From contig NW_025933422.1 in NCBI RefSeq assembly GCF_000764305.2, positions 249,371 through 313,370 on the forward strand: a DNA stretch of 64,000 nucleotides, written 5' to 3'. Position numbers and translations under genes: made by a program. Within the stretch, counting starts at the first letter, position 1; every line of letters begins with the position of its first letter. This DNA is from Hyalella azteca (Eukaryota > Arthropoda > Malacostraca > Amphipoda > Hyalellidae). Shown here one piece after another: positions 34,393-45,199 of this stretch. The notes beneath the pieces were generated by a model. It was not told where the DNA came from and made no database searches. It was given only the letters and a program-made list of their open reading frames with translations.

Positions 34393-36228
34393 TCAAACTA
34401 ACAAAGCGTCATCTGAACTATTACGATTGCTATTACATTGTGACGCGTTGGCCCCGGAAGTGAACGAGTTCGACACTTCGGCACGCAAAAGGTTGTCGTC
34501 ATCCTGAGCTAAGTTAGGATAGTTTACAGTCAATTGTGTCTTCAGCTGAGTGAGGGCTGCGGCTCTGCGTCTTAGAGCTTCCACCTGCTCAGACATCACG
34601 CTCGTGATGGCGCTCTCCACGATCCTTTTAGGCAGCCAGCCTTTGAGGTCTGTTTCCATGATCCAGTAGAACATGCACTCCGAAGCGCTTGAAGCTCCCG
34701 AGCTCTCACAAAATGACCAGCATCCTGGTCCGTTCTCGCCCCTGAGAATATTATGAATCAAAACCCTGTGTTTTTCTATGGGAAATACCTACTTAAATGC
34801 ACAGAAATAATTTCATCGCTGGGTGTGCTCTCTCGCCTATTTTTAATATAACAAACATCTTAATTGGAAATTTAGCTTTACGCAATTCAACAATTGAATG
34901 TGAAGTGAAAAAGTTACAGGATTCGACAAGCAGTCGTTAACACCCTCGAAAACGCAAAGAAATGCAGCTGTAATTTATTGCAGCACGAAGAGCTGCTTCA
35001 TCTTCGGAATGTTTTGGTGAAGAAAAATTTGCGTGTGATTCCTTAACGTATTAATAATTAGAACAGCACTTCCTACCTTACGTAGCGGTCATCAACAGGC
35101 ACTTGAGGATGCACGATGGATATCACGCTACTAATCCAGCAGGAGGTCCATTCGTCCAGAGGGCCTCCTTGAATGCGCCTCCAGTGCCGCACCATGACGA
35201 AGTCGCGCGACTTGACCAACCCCGACACGTCCGCGGAGATCTGGTGCACTACGTCAGAGCTCCCAGACAATGACTGTTCAAAAGTGTTCATTCAATTAAT
35301 GCATGCCTACATAAAAATTGCAAAAATACATTTAATAAATTCGCACTGAAACGTAAATGCATAACCACTTAGAAGTAATTATAAACCAACACTAAATGAA
35401 TCACCTGAACTTTTCTAACAGCCATCAAAGCAGAGTTCCAGGACGGCATATTCTCAGCGTCGTCGACGACATCTTTGAAGATCAGCTGGGCAGGAGCCTT
35501 CAGGGGAGCCTGTACAATGTACCACATTGAAAATATATCAGGTCGATTTAGCAAGAACACCGCGACATCCCATGTTTCTAGACTAACCTTTCTATAAGAT
35601 CGTGGCATGCCATGTTTCTAGACTAACCTTCCACCAACATCGCGGCATGTCATGTTTCTAGAAAAACCTTCCACTGCCATCGTGGCATGCCATGATTCTA
35701 GAATAACCTTCCACCAACATCAATACTTACGACTACAGTTGTTTTCAACGATTTTTCCCTCAGAGGACCAATTCTTCAATTTCTCCAGCCCAACAAGTTC
35801 TCTGGATATTATCTTTGAAATTAAGATGAATTATTATATAAATACGCTCAACAATACCTACATATTTAAAGAAATACGTCAAGCAATTGTTTCAAAACTC
35901 TTTTAGTCACCGACAAAATTTTAACGACAACGGAGAACAAGTGTTAATATGCCGGAATAAATGTCTCTAACACAACGACAGCTAGACTTCAATTATTCTG
36001 ATAACAACGCACAACTTTCAAGATGATTGATTACTCGATTACTCAAGAACAACGTAGAGGGAACAAGACACTCACGGCGAGGCGGAAGATCTTCCTGCCA
36101 GCAGGGCTGCTCCTGACGGTGATGACGTCGCCGGCGGGCGTGCGCGAGTGGTGATCCCAGCCTGGCGTGCGTAGCAGATCGTAGTTACGCAGCAGCGCCT
36201 CTACACCCAAGCACAGCCACACGTTCTC
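34393..36228 (-). CDS. STARD3: STARD3 START-domain exons and C terminus
   Basis: Four exons (36228-36076, 35509-35405, 35273-35077, 34741-34393) encode the lipid-binding START domain. Recognisable landmarks in order: GDVITVRSSPAGRKIFRLA, FKDVVDDAENMPSWNSAL, VKSRDFVMVRHWRR, and RYVR|GENGPG split across an intron, then FYWIMETDLKGWLPKRIVE. These match the human domain in order and spacing. After the final helix (VMSEQVEALRRRAAAL) the protein continues for about 55 residues, ending in an Asn/Ser-rich tail before TGA at 34393-34395. I do not recognise this tail from vertebrate STARD3. Confidence 0.93.
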
Positions 36229-39200
36229 CTGACAAAATACTTTATGTTGAACGGGAGCAGGATACATTCATTTGAGGCGCGAGTGCATTCATTTGAGGCA
36301 CGAGTGCATTCATTTGAGGCGCGAGTGCATTCATTTGAGGCACGAGTGCATTCATTTGAGGCACGAGTGCATTCATTTGAGGCGCGAGTGCATTCATTTG
36401 AGGCACGAGTGCATTCATTTGAGGCACGAGTGCATTCATTTGAGGCGCNGTGGGGCGCTCAGGAACAATCCCCCTAGGAACGCGAAATCCCATAGGACTT
36501 CTGACGCGCACAGACACGCGTCAGAAGTCCCCCCTGAGGGAAAGATCATTACAAATTCACATTATCCAATGGCTAGCAGAAAAGATGCCTATCGGTTACA
36601 TTAATTATACAAAATCAACAACATAAAGTAGATCATATTATAATAAACGACACGCACCATAAGGGGACTGCAGAGGGGAGTAGAAGTTGGCCACAGACTC
36701 GGCAGCGCACTGACTGATGTAGTCCCGGAGCCTGGCGGTGGCGTCTTGCTGCCCCGACACGCTGCCTGGCCCACGGCTTGTCAGAGCTGTGTTCAATAGT
36801 GGACACAATCAAGAGGACAATCATCAAGTGGACAATCATCAAGTGGACAATCATCAAGTGGACAATCATCAGACATATGAAGTACAAATATAGCGACGCA
36901 TTGGTATTGACAGCAAAGGTACATAAAGCCAACAGTAACTATCTTTTCATGTCCTGCACAATTAAGTGTGCTGTGTGTGAAGTGAAACATCACAACTAAG
37001 CTCATTTTGCAATGAGCTTGAGGCCTAGTTCAATAAAATAATTTAGTGCAAAGCTCATAGCAACTTGGATTTTAATCTCAAATGGACTAATACAGAAATA
37101 ATACAATACAGAAATTATTTGACCATTCTAAATATTTAATTGATATTATCAATAATCCAAACAAGAAAGTGAAAGAACAATGTGTTGGCATGTCTAGTAA
37201 TTTACAATTCGCACAATAATCAGCAGTAAGTATAGTAAAAATACACAAATGACACAAATGATTGCTAAATTGAAGAGACTGACCTCTGATGAGGTTCTTG
37301 GCTCGCGCTTCTTGAGGCAAGACACTGAAGTCTATAAGCCAGACCTCCGCCCAGGCCAGCAAGAAGGAGATGAGCACCAGCACCACCAGGAATGGGTAGT
37401 TGGAGCTGCTATTTCCAGTATCAGGACTGCCCTTCCACTGCAACAAAATACAAATTAAATCCACATTATCACTTGTTGAATCAATGTTCCTCTCATAGCT
37501 AATTAAAATGTTTTGGCACTACTCTGCTAATGTTATTTTTACTGTGAAAGAAAATCACATCACATTCCAATGCATCACCTAAGATAATTACATCACAATC
37601 CAATAGATCACTAAGGAAACCTTTATTGTGTTATGGTGTCAGTCCTTACCTCAAAGAGCAAGCTCTTGGCAACATAAAAAGCTGAAGACAGCATCGTAGT
37701 CACCTGGTAACAGATATGCAGAAGATTACCCTGAATTCTGCCAAATTGAATGAATTGTTTAGCATTAAGACAGAGTAAGGAATTGTGGTCAGCTGGAATG
37801 AGTTTAAAAAGAAGATAACAATGAATTGTGATTCAATTTTTCTAGCATTTGAACCAGCCAAGAAATGGTGCAGAACAATTGGAAGTCCTAACCCAATAGA
37901 AATATATTTACTGTACACACTTCCCAGACAAGATCCATAAGATAGTTCTTATCAACAAAGAGGCCAACAGAAGCCAACCGAAAGGAAGAGTTGCCAGTCT
38001 GGATTATTCAATTTATTAAAAGTCCTAAAAACTATCCTGTCAAGTTTAATATGCAACATACAGTATTCAAGTATTAATTAAAAGGGATAATTTTCATCAA
38101 GTTGAACAGAGTTAAAAAAAATGTACTCACTGCAACCATCCAGTAATGCTGAATGTGGATGAGAGCATAGACAAGCAGCAACAATGAGAAGCGGATCATG
38201 GAACACACCTGAGACAAGAACGCTTACTATAATTAACTGTACAATCTTTATGTTATAATATTTTGTCAAAGGTTGTGTTTTTTCAAGCCTGTCACCATAA
38301 ATATATCAAGGGCTTTCAGGAGTGCATCTATGATACTTTTAAATATATAATTGGAGGAAAGGATTCTAAAAAAATTGAATTTTTTTAAAAATTGTATCCA
38401 TATATTTAATTTGGTAGACAAATAAAATTCTTCAGAAAAACAAAAACAAATAAATAAATTTACAAATGGAAATTTTTTTGGCATTTGTAAAAACAGTCAA
38501 ATGGGAGTTTCATGTTTCACATGAAATTTGAGTTTGAATGAGTCTTTCGTTAAGAAGCATACAATAATCTTATTTTTATCAACAGGATTCAGGATCCAAA
38601 AATATAGATTGATCATAGCCTGGAAAGTTGAAAGTTCGAACTTAGTTAACTTAGTGTGTAACAAATCAGATCAGTTCAGGTGTGGTTCAAGACTCATCCT
38701 AATTGGACACATTAAAGTGTGAGGAATGACAGAATGCCACAATCCAATTAGAAGCAACGTACCACCATATCAAACATGGATGTGGCAAATGTGTAGTTCA
38801 CAATTTCTTCAATCAAACCATCTTTGATGCTCTGGCCATCAATCTGAAAAGAAATTATATAAATTTGTTCTTGTTGTGAAAAATTATTTTCATACACTTC
38901 TACCTAACTGCAGTACATGAAAATCTTCAATTTCCAAGCATGAATACAAAGGTTTATCAGTTAAAGATTTCATTTATATGCTACAAACCTCAATGACAGT
39001 AACAATTCTCACCAAACACTGATTTACACACTAATCATATACACTCACTAAGACACAGATTATCCAAAAGACTGATGTGAAGAGAAGATCAAAAAAGACA
39101 AAGAGGCAGAAGAATCTTCTGGCCGCAGACATACGGCCATCAACACGCAAGCCTGGCAAGTTGTAGTTGGCAAGCAGCAGATCCTGCTGTTCTGTGTTTA

Positions 39201-39585
39201 TAGTTGAGCTTGACTGCCCTGATAAAGAAAATTTATTGAAAACTCCAAAATTGTCAACAATTCAAATATGTGGTCCAGTGTTTTTTGGTGTCTGAGCTAC
39301 AACTTTAATCTAAGTGCTCATATTTAATTCTTGAGAGTTGCAGAGGAACAATGAGATGATTATTTCACAGCAGCTAGCATGATAACATAGCCTGAAACAA
39401 AAACCAGGGGGCATGATAAGAAATACTGGGTGGATAATGTAAGGTAGGTACTGTACATATTGGTTAACTTGACCACTGAAAAGTTCAGAGTCCAAAGATT
39501 GATGTATACTTTAAAGATCAATATTTGTTTACTTACCCAATAAGCTCTGAAGGGAGCCATGCTGTGAAACTGGTAGAATATTCAT
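34393..39585 (-). CDS. STARD3: STARD3/MLN64-like START-domain protein (late-endosomal cholesterol transporter)
   Basis: Late-endosomal membrane protein that binds cholesterol and tethers endosomes to the ER in relatives. Coding exons, 5' to 3' on the minus strand: 39585-39537, 39218-39049, 38843-38763, 38208-38131, 37703-37650, 37437-37284, 36786-36658, 36228-36076, 35509-35405, 35273-35077, 34741-34393. All have GT-AG borders. Phases agree at every join except 36658 to 36228, where an exon of length 3n+2 must be missing; a gap (n at 36449) lies there. The start MNILPVSQHG is the only ATG in the first coding exon, and the phase-1 end of that exon fits the next. Domains: MENTAL with four membrane helices (about residues 50-182), an FFAT-like site near residue 230, then START to near the C terminus. 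About 505 residues are visible, versus about 445 in human; the excess lies partly in an Asn/Ser-rich C-terminal tail. Confidence 0.94.
35560..35725. repeat. About 43-bp tandem repeat in a STARD3 intron
   Basis: Four copies of CATGCCATGTTTCTAGACTA plus ACCTTCCACCAACATCG-like sequence, in the intron between the exons at 36076 and 35509. All exon borders are clear of it. Confidence 0.8.
36262..36448. repeat. 21-bp minisatellite ending at a gap in a STARD3 intron
   Basis: Nine copies of GAGGC(A/G)CGAGTGCATTCATT plus T. The array runs into n at 36449. One STARD3 exon is missing from just this interval, so the gap probably hides more than repeat units. Confidence 0.9.
36658..36786 (-). CDS. STARD3: STARD3 linker exon with FFAT-like motif
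   Basis: 129 nt, encoding the cytosolic linker between MENTAL and START. It contains VANFYSPLQSPYG. Human STARD3 has a phospho-FFAT motif with the core Phe-Tyr-Ser-Pro at the same place; phosphorylation of that Ser allows binding to VAP proteins on the ER. The Phe-Tyr-Ser-Pro core is kept here (about residues 230-233), while the later Glu is Gln. The exon ends with one extra nucleotide (phase 1), which does not match the phase-0 start of the next recognisable exon at 36228. Confidence 0.88.
36798..36872. repeat. 15-bp repeat, 4-5 copies
   Basis: AATCATCAAGTGGAC repeated just upstream (minus-strand sense) of the STARD3 acceptor at 36787. The repeat replaces the usual pyrimidine tract only beyond about 15 nt from the splice site. 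Confidence 0.8.
37284..39218 (-). CDS. STARD3: STARD3 MENTAL-domain exons
   Basis: Five exons (39218-39049, 38843-38763, 38208-38131, 37703-37650, 37437-37284) encode the MENTAL domain shared by STARD3 and STARD3NL, which in relatives sits in late-endosomal membranes and binds cholesterol. Helix 1 is RRFFCLFVFFDLLFTSVFW. Then come FSLLLLVYALI, a short exon VTTMLSSAFYVAKSLLFE, and helix 4 FLVVLVLISFLLAWAEVWLI. DFSVLPQEA follows helix 4, as in the human protein. Donors are consensus-like (GTGAGT, GTACGT, GTGAGT, GTAAGG, GTCAGT). Confidence 0.93.
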
Positions 39586-39604
39586 AACCAAAAATATTTA
39601 CCGC
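39586..39604 (-). other. 5' UTR part of the first STARD3 coding exon
   Basis: The coding exon begins with 19 noncoding nucleotides after an acceptor CTTTCAG|GCGG, so at least one 5' noncoding exon and the promoter lie further right. I could not locate them. The stretch to 41 kb is AT-rich with minisatellites. Confidence 0.6.
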
Positions 39605-39969
39605 CTGAAAGACAAAGAAAAAATTGGGAGTTAATAGAGGGAAAAGTTAGTAAGCAAGTTGGTTGAAAACCATTGCAGGATTTGCCATTTTTCTGCTGCT
39701 CTCTATTAAAGACATGTAATGAAGTGAATTGAACGGGAACCTTTGATTAACATTTACAAAGCAATGCCTTGCATCTTTTCTACTGTTTTTGAAGTTCAAT
39801 TTGAGTGGTGATTGAATGCAAAGGAATGTTCAAGCACTCTGCAATATATTCACCACTACTCCATTATCTTCTGGCTAGGCTTGCATCTGCCTTTTTATTG
39901 CTGCCATGAGCTGCATAAGTCATAAAGTGCTTAAGTGACAGAGAGAGATTTAGAGAAACACTTGAAACT

Positions 39970-40195
39970 TGTCTTAAACTAGTGTTGATTCTAGCTTTGT
40001 AGTGTTGATTCTTGCTTTGTATTGATTCTTGCTTTGTGTTTATTCCTGCTTTGTAGTGTTGAGTCCTGCATTGTAGTGTTGATTCCTGCTTTGTAGTGTT
40101 GATTCCTGCTTTGTAGTGTTGAGTCCTGCATTGTAGTGTCGATTCTTGTTTTGTAGTATTGTTTGTTGCCTTGTGTTGATTCTTACTTTGGACAA
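39970..40195. repeat. 21-bp minisatellite
   Basis: About ten copies of TGTAGTGTTGATTCCTGCTT plus T, 0.4 kb upstream of the STARD3 start codon, in the presumed 5' intron or upstream region. Confidence 0.85.
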
Positions 40196-41029
40196 AGAGC
40201 AAAAGAGGTACCGTGATTGAAAAGGCAAGACCAAATTCAAAAATCAAATCATAAAACAAACAAAGGTTTTTGTAAATTTTGCAGGCTGGTTTTGGTGAAC
40301 ACAAATCATTAAATAGTTACCAATGGGCAGTGAGCATAGTAAAGATTTCTTTTGCATCATTTGTGTGAAGTTGAGTAGAAAGTAATCTTGAAAAAATTAA
40401 ACATACAAGGCATTATCACAATTTCAAGTTGTGGAGTGGCTGCCAGCTGGAAAGGGACATGTATCTGCCCAAAAATAACAAGAACTGCAAATTTTGCAGC
40501 TCTGACCTGCAAATTTTAGAGTCCCTTTATATTTTTAAAGAAAAGCCTATTTTAAATGCTGCCAACAGTTCATAGTATGCCCTTAAAATTTTAGATAGCT
40601 TTGTCTGCTCATATTTGCTTCATTCTTGTTTGTTTCTCATTTGACAATGTTTGCTTCAATGTGAAATTAGGTATTTCCAATTGTTTGTACTTGTGTTTTA
40701 ACATTTAGGTTTTGAACTGATGATGGAGCTGGTCTCCAAAACATTTACCTTTTTAAGAAATGGTGAATTTTCTAGCTATATTCTTTGCTTTTATATTTTT
40801 GAAAAACTTGCAATTTAAGCAAAGTGATTTTAATACTAACATCAGGATTATGCCTACTATGTTGCTTTTTGATTCTCAATTCCATAGCTCCACCCTATTG
40901 AATTGTTTTTCAGAGGAAAAACCTTTTAGAGTTCTGCAAATTCATTTTGCTTGCCTGGCAGCCTGGGATGATTTTGGCTGCTAGAGCTAGTTGCTTGCTT
41001 TTCAAGTGATTTTGATATAACATAACATA

Positions 41030-41190
41030 TTACATAGTGATGTCGGCGCTGAAGTGTAGGCCTGATGTGGCCTGTTGCCGATTCTTTTCCTTTTCATGCC
41101 TTGTTCATAGAAGATCTAAAATCGTGTCATTTGACCAGATCTTTTCGTGACTGACGATAGTTTGAAGTAGCTACTAGACTCGATATGCTG
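41030..41190 (-). repeat. Dispersed repeat with SINE-like tail, second family member
   Basis: Aligns with 43205-43400 over about 160 bp: GGCCTGATGTGGCCTGTTGC, AGATCTAAAATCGTGTCATT, TGACCAGATCTTTTCGTGAC and GACTGACGATAGTTTGAA. It lies 40 bp left of the element at 41231. Confidence 0.65.
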
Positions 41191-41230
41191 GCTTTGGCCT
41201 CTGCCCTCTGTTCTGTTTATGACTGTTGTA

Positions 41231-42198
41231 TAGGGTAAACGCGGTATATTCCGACACATTAAGGACGCATCAAGAAATGAAAAACTATAAAAAAACGTAT
41301 GTGTTACGCAAGTTCTGTTGCCTTCACATGACTCTCAAAACACTTCACTACGCATTAGAATCAGTTCATTTTTAACTTCCTCATTTACCTAAGATTTAAA
41401 CCAATTTCTTATGTATGATAAGGCTGGTATCCAGGATACTTTACTGGTCAACTTATGGGACTCAAAAATGAACTTGAGGGAGAGTCTAAAAAAACTCTCT
41501 GCTTTGCCACTATGGAGTGAGTCGTATTGCGTCAGCGCTTCAAATTTAACTGATACGTATTGCCAACATCCACGTGTTTGAATTCAGTTTGCTGTGTGAG
41601 CTGTATTGGGATACAACATGGCTTTGAATTAGAACACTAACGAATATTGAACACTACTTAATTACGTTTTAATTAACAGCTATTAGGCTTTTAATTAAGC
41701 AAATTTCAATTTTTGTACAAAGCTTTGAACGATCTGTGTGTGTCCAATTCAAGTTGTGTCGGAATTAGTTTTCATGTGTTGAAATCCAACATCTCAACTT
41801 AATCATCTATTAATTTATTTATAACTTGAAATAAGCGAATACAAGTATACTTAGAGGATTCCTAATATATTCACAGACGTATTTAAAAGTCTCAAACCAT
41901 AATATTCTTCCTATAAAAACAGTTATTCACTATTTGGTAGAGCCATGTCAACTGTCAAATTTGACACATTTTTCGATGATCTCACCACATGGCATGCATT
42001 GTCTCTCTTTGGATCTCAATATTTTCCAACTAGATGGCCAAGACCTAGTGTTTTTGCAGTATTTCGACACGCAAATGTATGACGTCACCATTTCAACCAT
42101 CAAAGAACGCATGGAACTAAAACAAAGCTTAATATAAAGGAAAAACTAGAGAAGTGACGGAATTACCTACGATGTCGGAATATACCGCGTTTACCCTA
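41231..42198. mobile_element. Inverted-repeat element with perfect 26-bp ends
   Basis: Ends at 41231-41256 (starts TAGGGTAAACGCGGTATATT) and 42173-42198 are exact reverse complements. The outermost TA on each side could be the target duplication, giving a 968-bp unit. The interior is AT-rich, with scattered short frames but no recognised transposase, so it is best read as a non-autonomous DNA element. It lies right of the STARD3 gene. Confidence 0.8.
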
Positions 42199-42965
42199 AT
42201 GTATGGGAGAGCTGGCAAAGAAAGATTTTGATTGCAATTTGCAATGAATGCAATCACACTTACTAACTTATTGTGATTATCTTCTGCAGCGCAGCAGCTG
42301 GAACTCCTAAGTCCAAACTCCAAACATAGACTTTTTTACTCAACTAGTTGGGTATTGATAGGCTTGATAAGTTGGTTATAGCCATAACCGGCTGCCACTA
42401 TCTACCAATTGTGGTCTTTGTACTGAAGAATCATATCCTTTCATCTCAACTAAACGTTCCATCTGGCTAGCCTAGTACCACTACTTCGCCACTACCAGAC
42501 GCTACCAATGGAGCCATGTCGGTAGCGACGGTAGGCTCCCCATTAATTATTTCCCTTCCACCCAACTGACCCAAGAACCTACCCTCCTCAAAGCACATCA
42601 CCATCTGACAGCAGCGATTTACCAGTACAAACTGTAGCCACTGGCGTTTAGGCAAACGGCTTACAACTTCGAGGGATCAACAGGACTCAAGACTCAGGAG
42701 GAGCCCCAGCTATCAGTTCAGTGTCTGCTCACAGCTGAATTGACAACAAGGAAACATTTCACAGTTATCGCACAGAAGAGAAAATGTGAATTTCTCTTTA
42801 CTAGATAAGGGTAACAACTACATTTTCAAACTTAATGTGTCCAGAACGTAAATTCTATATTTGGTGAACAGATAAATAACATTTGAGACATATTTAATTC
42901 TTCTTTAGTATAACTATAGGAATTCTTCGCCGCAAGATCTGTAATAATCTTTTATATTTCCTGGG

Positions 42966-43190
42966 CAGGGTGGCCCAGTGGTTAAAGTTCAGAGTACCAA
43001 GATTGACGGTTTGACGCACTAGAGAGGCGCGGGTTCGATCCCAGCTCTGTGCGCCAGTTTCTGGTCAGAATCGGCAAGGAGGCCGGGCGGTTAAGCACAG
43101 CAGAATTGTAGTAGTACGTTGCGACTTCGAGACCTCAAAATGCTGTGAATGTTCTGCGATGTTAAGAATCGGCGACAGGCCTACGGCCTA
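42966..43190 (+). mobile_element. tRNA-derived SINE
   Basis: A pol III promoter pair is visible: box A TGGCCCAGTGG (about 42970) and box B GGTTCGATCCC (about 43032). A conserved tRNA-unrelated body follows (GGCCGGGCGGTTAAGCACAG) and then a tail GAATCGGCGACAGGCCTACG, ending in an ATT repeat. A second copy, reverse orientation, is at 26955-27194. Confidence 0.85.
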
Positions 43191-43204
43191 ATAAACGCTG
43201 AAAC

Positions 43205-43400
43205 CAATATTATTATTATTTAACATAACATAGCGAAGTCGGTGCTGAAGAGTAGGCCTTATGTGGCCTGTCACGTGTCACCGATTCTTACTTTTCGTGA
43301 CTTTTTCACACTTCACAGATCTAAAATCGTGTCATTTGACCGGATCTCTTCAGGACTGACGATAGTGTGAAATAGCTAATAAACTTCCACCGGGTTCGAT
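43205..43400 (-). repeat. Dispersed repeat with SINE-like tail, third family member
   Basis: Same landmarks as 41030-41190 (GATCTAAAATCGTGTCATTT, GACTGACGATAGTGTGAAAT). It lies directly after the tRNA SINE at 42966, so the two share an end-to-end boundary at the ATT-rich run around 43200. Confidence 0.65.
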
Positions 43401-43690
43401 ATGGTGCTAAGCATTTCAAATCCGAACATATATTTTTCCATAGCTTTATCTAGTCTGTTCATGAACGCGTTCATACTCGGAGTCGGAGCGCCAACGAAGT
43501 AATCGGGGAGGCTTTAGTATTTTATTAAAACAAGTAAACGAACATAATTCCCAATTGCCTATAAACTCTTCACTTATGAATTTATCTGCCTGAAATTTAA
43601 AACCAGACTCATTGATATAAATGACTGAATCGACACTTCTCCGAATTCGCCTGCGGACTCTAACACAAAAGCTCATGCTTGAACTAATGT

Positions 43691-44222
43691 AAGGTTGACC
43701 CACGGCGATGACGATTTTTCGCCGTCCTGCGCATCTTTAGAGTGACGTCACTGTGACACTGTGGGCACAAAATGTAAATACTGTAGATCAACAAATTGTT
43801 TCTATGTCATTTTTGCAAGCAGATAAAAAATTGACCTAATCAAAATGGCCCAAGAAAATTTATTTACTGCATGCAACTAGTCTCATTTTAAGCAAAACTA
43901 GTGTTACAAATCAGTTTGACTCGTGACGTCACAAGAGCCAGGGTGACGTCACAATAACCAAGGTGACGTCACAGTTGGAATAAGAATTGACATCCGCAAG
44001 GCGCAGCTGCGCTAGGGTAAACCTGGTATTAGTTTAACCATGAAAAATTGACCTCATTAAAATGGCCACAAAAAAATTATTTACTGCAATTAGTCATATT
44101 ATAAGCATAGCAGGTGTTATAAATCAGTTTGAGTCACACGGTGCGTCACAACGACCAAGGTGACATCACGGATGGAATAACAAATGACATGCGCAAGGCG
44201 TAGCTGCGCGTGGGTCAACCTT
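43691..44222. mobile_element. Small inverted-repeat element with internal duplication
   Basis: Perfect 14-bp ends AAGGTTGACCCACG (43691) and its complement (44209-44222). TA occurs just outside the right end. The interior is mostly two diverged copies of an about 205-bp unit (43830-44036 and 44042-44243), each with AAATGGCC, TTTACTGCA and a GGTGACGTCAC-type motif. CRE-like palindromes TGACGTCA occur at about 43924, 43942 and 43961. No coding sequence. Confidence 0.7.
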
Positions 44223-44229
44223 GTACGTA

Positions 44230-45120
44230 TTAGTTCAACCATGCATGTAGCCACTTACGTGAGCGTAAGTTCTGCTATGAAGACGTAAATCAAGCGGTGG
44301 TATTTTCAAAACGTTTACGCGGGATGCTAAGTACAAGAATTTATGCGTAGCTCTACGCCTGCTTGGAGTTATGGGTATTATTTATTTATTTACGTAAAAT
44401 TACGTTACCTATCCATGTATGTCGTTTTAGACTGGTATCAGAGGATTATTTAAGGCCAGTACAACTTGTATGAAGTTGTATCATTCACTAAACTCAGATA
44501 GAAAGGTTTAGGTGCGGTACGACGAAACTGATCGGGATAAGTAAACACACAATAATTAGACAAAGTGAATTTATTGGTTGAGCTCACGTGACATGCTCAA
44601 GGTGACGATCTAGGAGGAACTGGACGGGTGGTTGAGTGGTGAATGTAGATACGCGTGGATGCGTGGTGAGACGTCGTGGACCTGCCGTCGTCGTGGAGAC
44701 GCTGAAACGGACTGAAGCGGCGGAGATGATGGTGCGATGCTGAGACTGGAGAAGACGTTATCAGAAAGGGACGCCTGTCGGAGACCACCACTGCCGTGCT
44801 TCGAATGGACTATCATGATCCCTTCCCTGAAATTTCTTCCCCTTCGCTCAACCTGAGCAAGCCACGGAAACAGGTCATCTTCCTCTTGCTTATTTTCGTA
44901 CATGCTTGCATATTGCATGATCTAACATTATGGGTTTGATCACTTGTTGCGGCCGAGCAGATAGCTTTTGGTCCGAATATGGGACTCCAGTACCTTAGTT
45001 GAAATTTTATTCCGTTGCTTGTTTTTCACATAGGTGACTTGTGAAAACACTCGCTCCACCAATGCATTGGAGACAGGTCAAAGTAGACAAGTGATGCAGT
45101 AAGCAGCCAGTTCCATGAAT
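44230..45120. other. No gene seen
   Basis: A GC-richer stretch at 44590-44910 gives a minus-strand frame of 102 codons (44918-44610) with no known domain and a His/Ser/Pro-rich end. The rest is AT-rich. Confidence 0.4.
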
Positions 45121-45199
45121 GGATGATGATTTTCAAGATCAGTGAAATGTTGAATGTCACGCCAGAATTCAAGTGGCACTCCAATAAGTGGCACTCTAG

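Noticed and set aside
44610..44918. 102-codon minus-strand frame
   Set aside because: No domain; repetitive Ser/Arg/His composition and overlapping frames of similar length.
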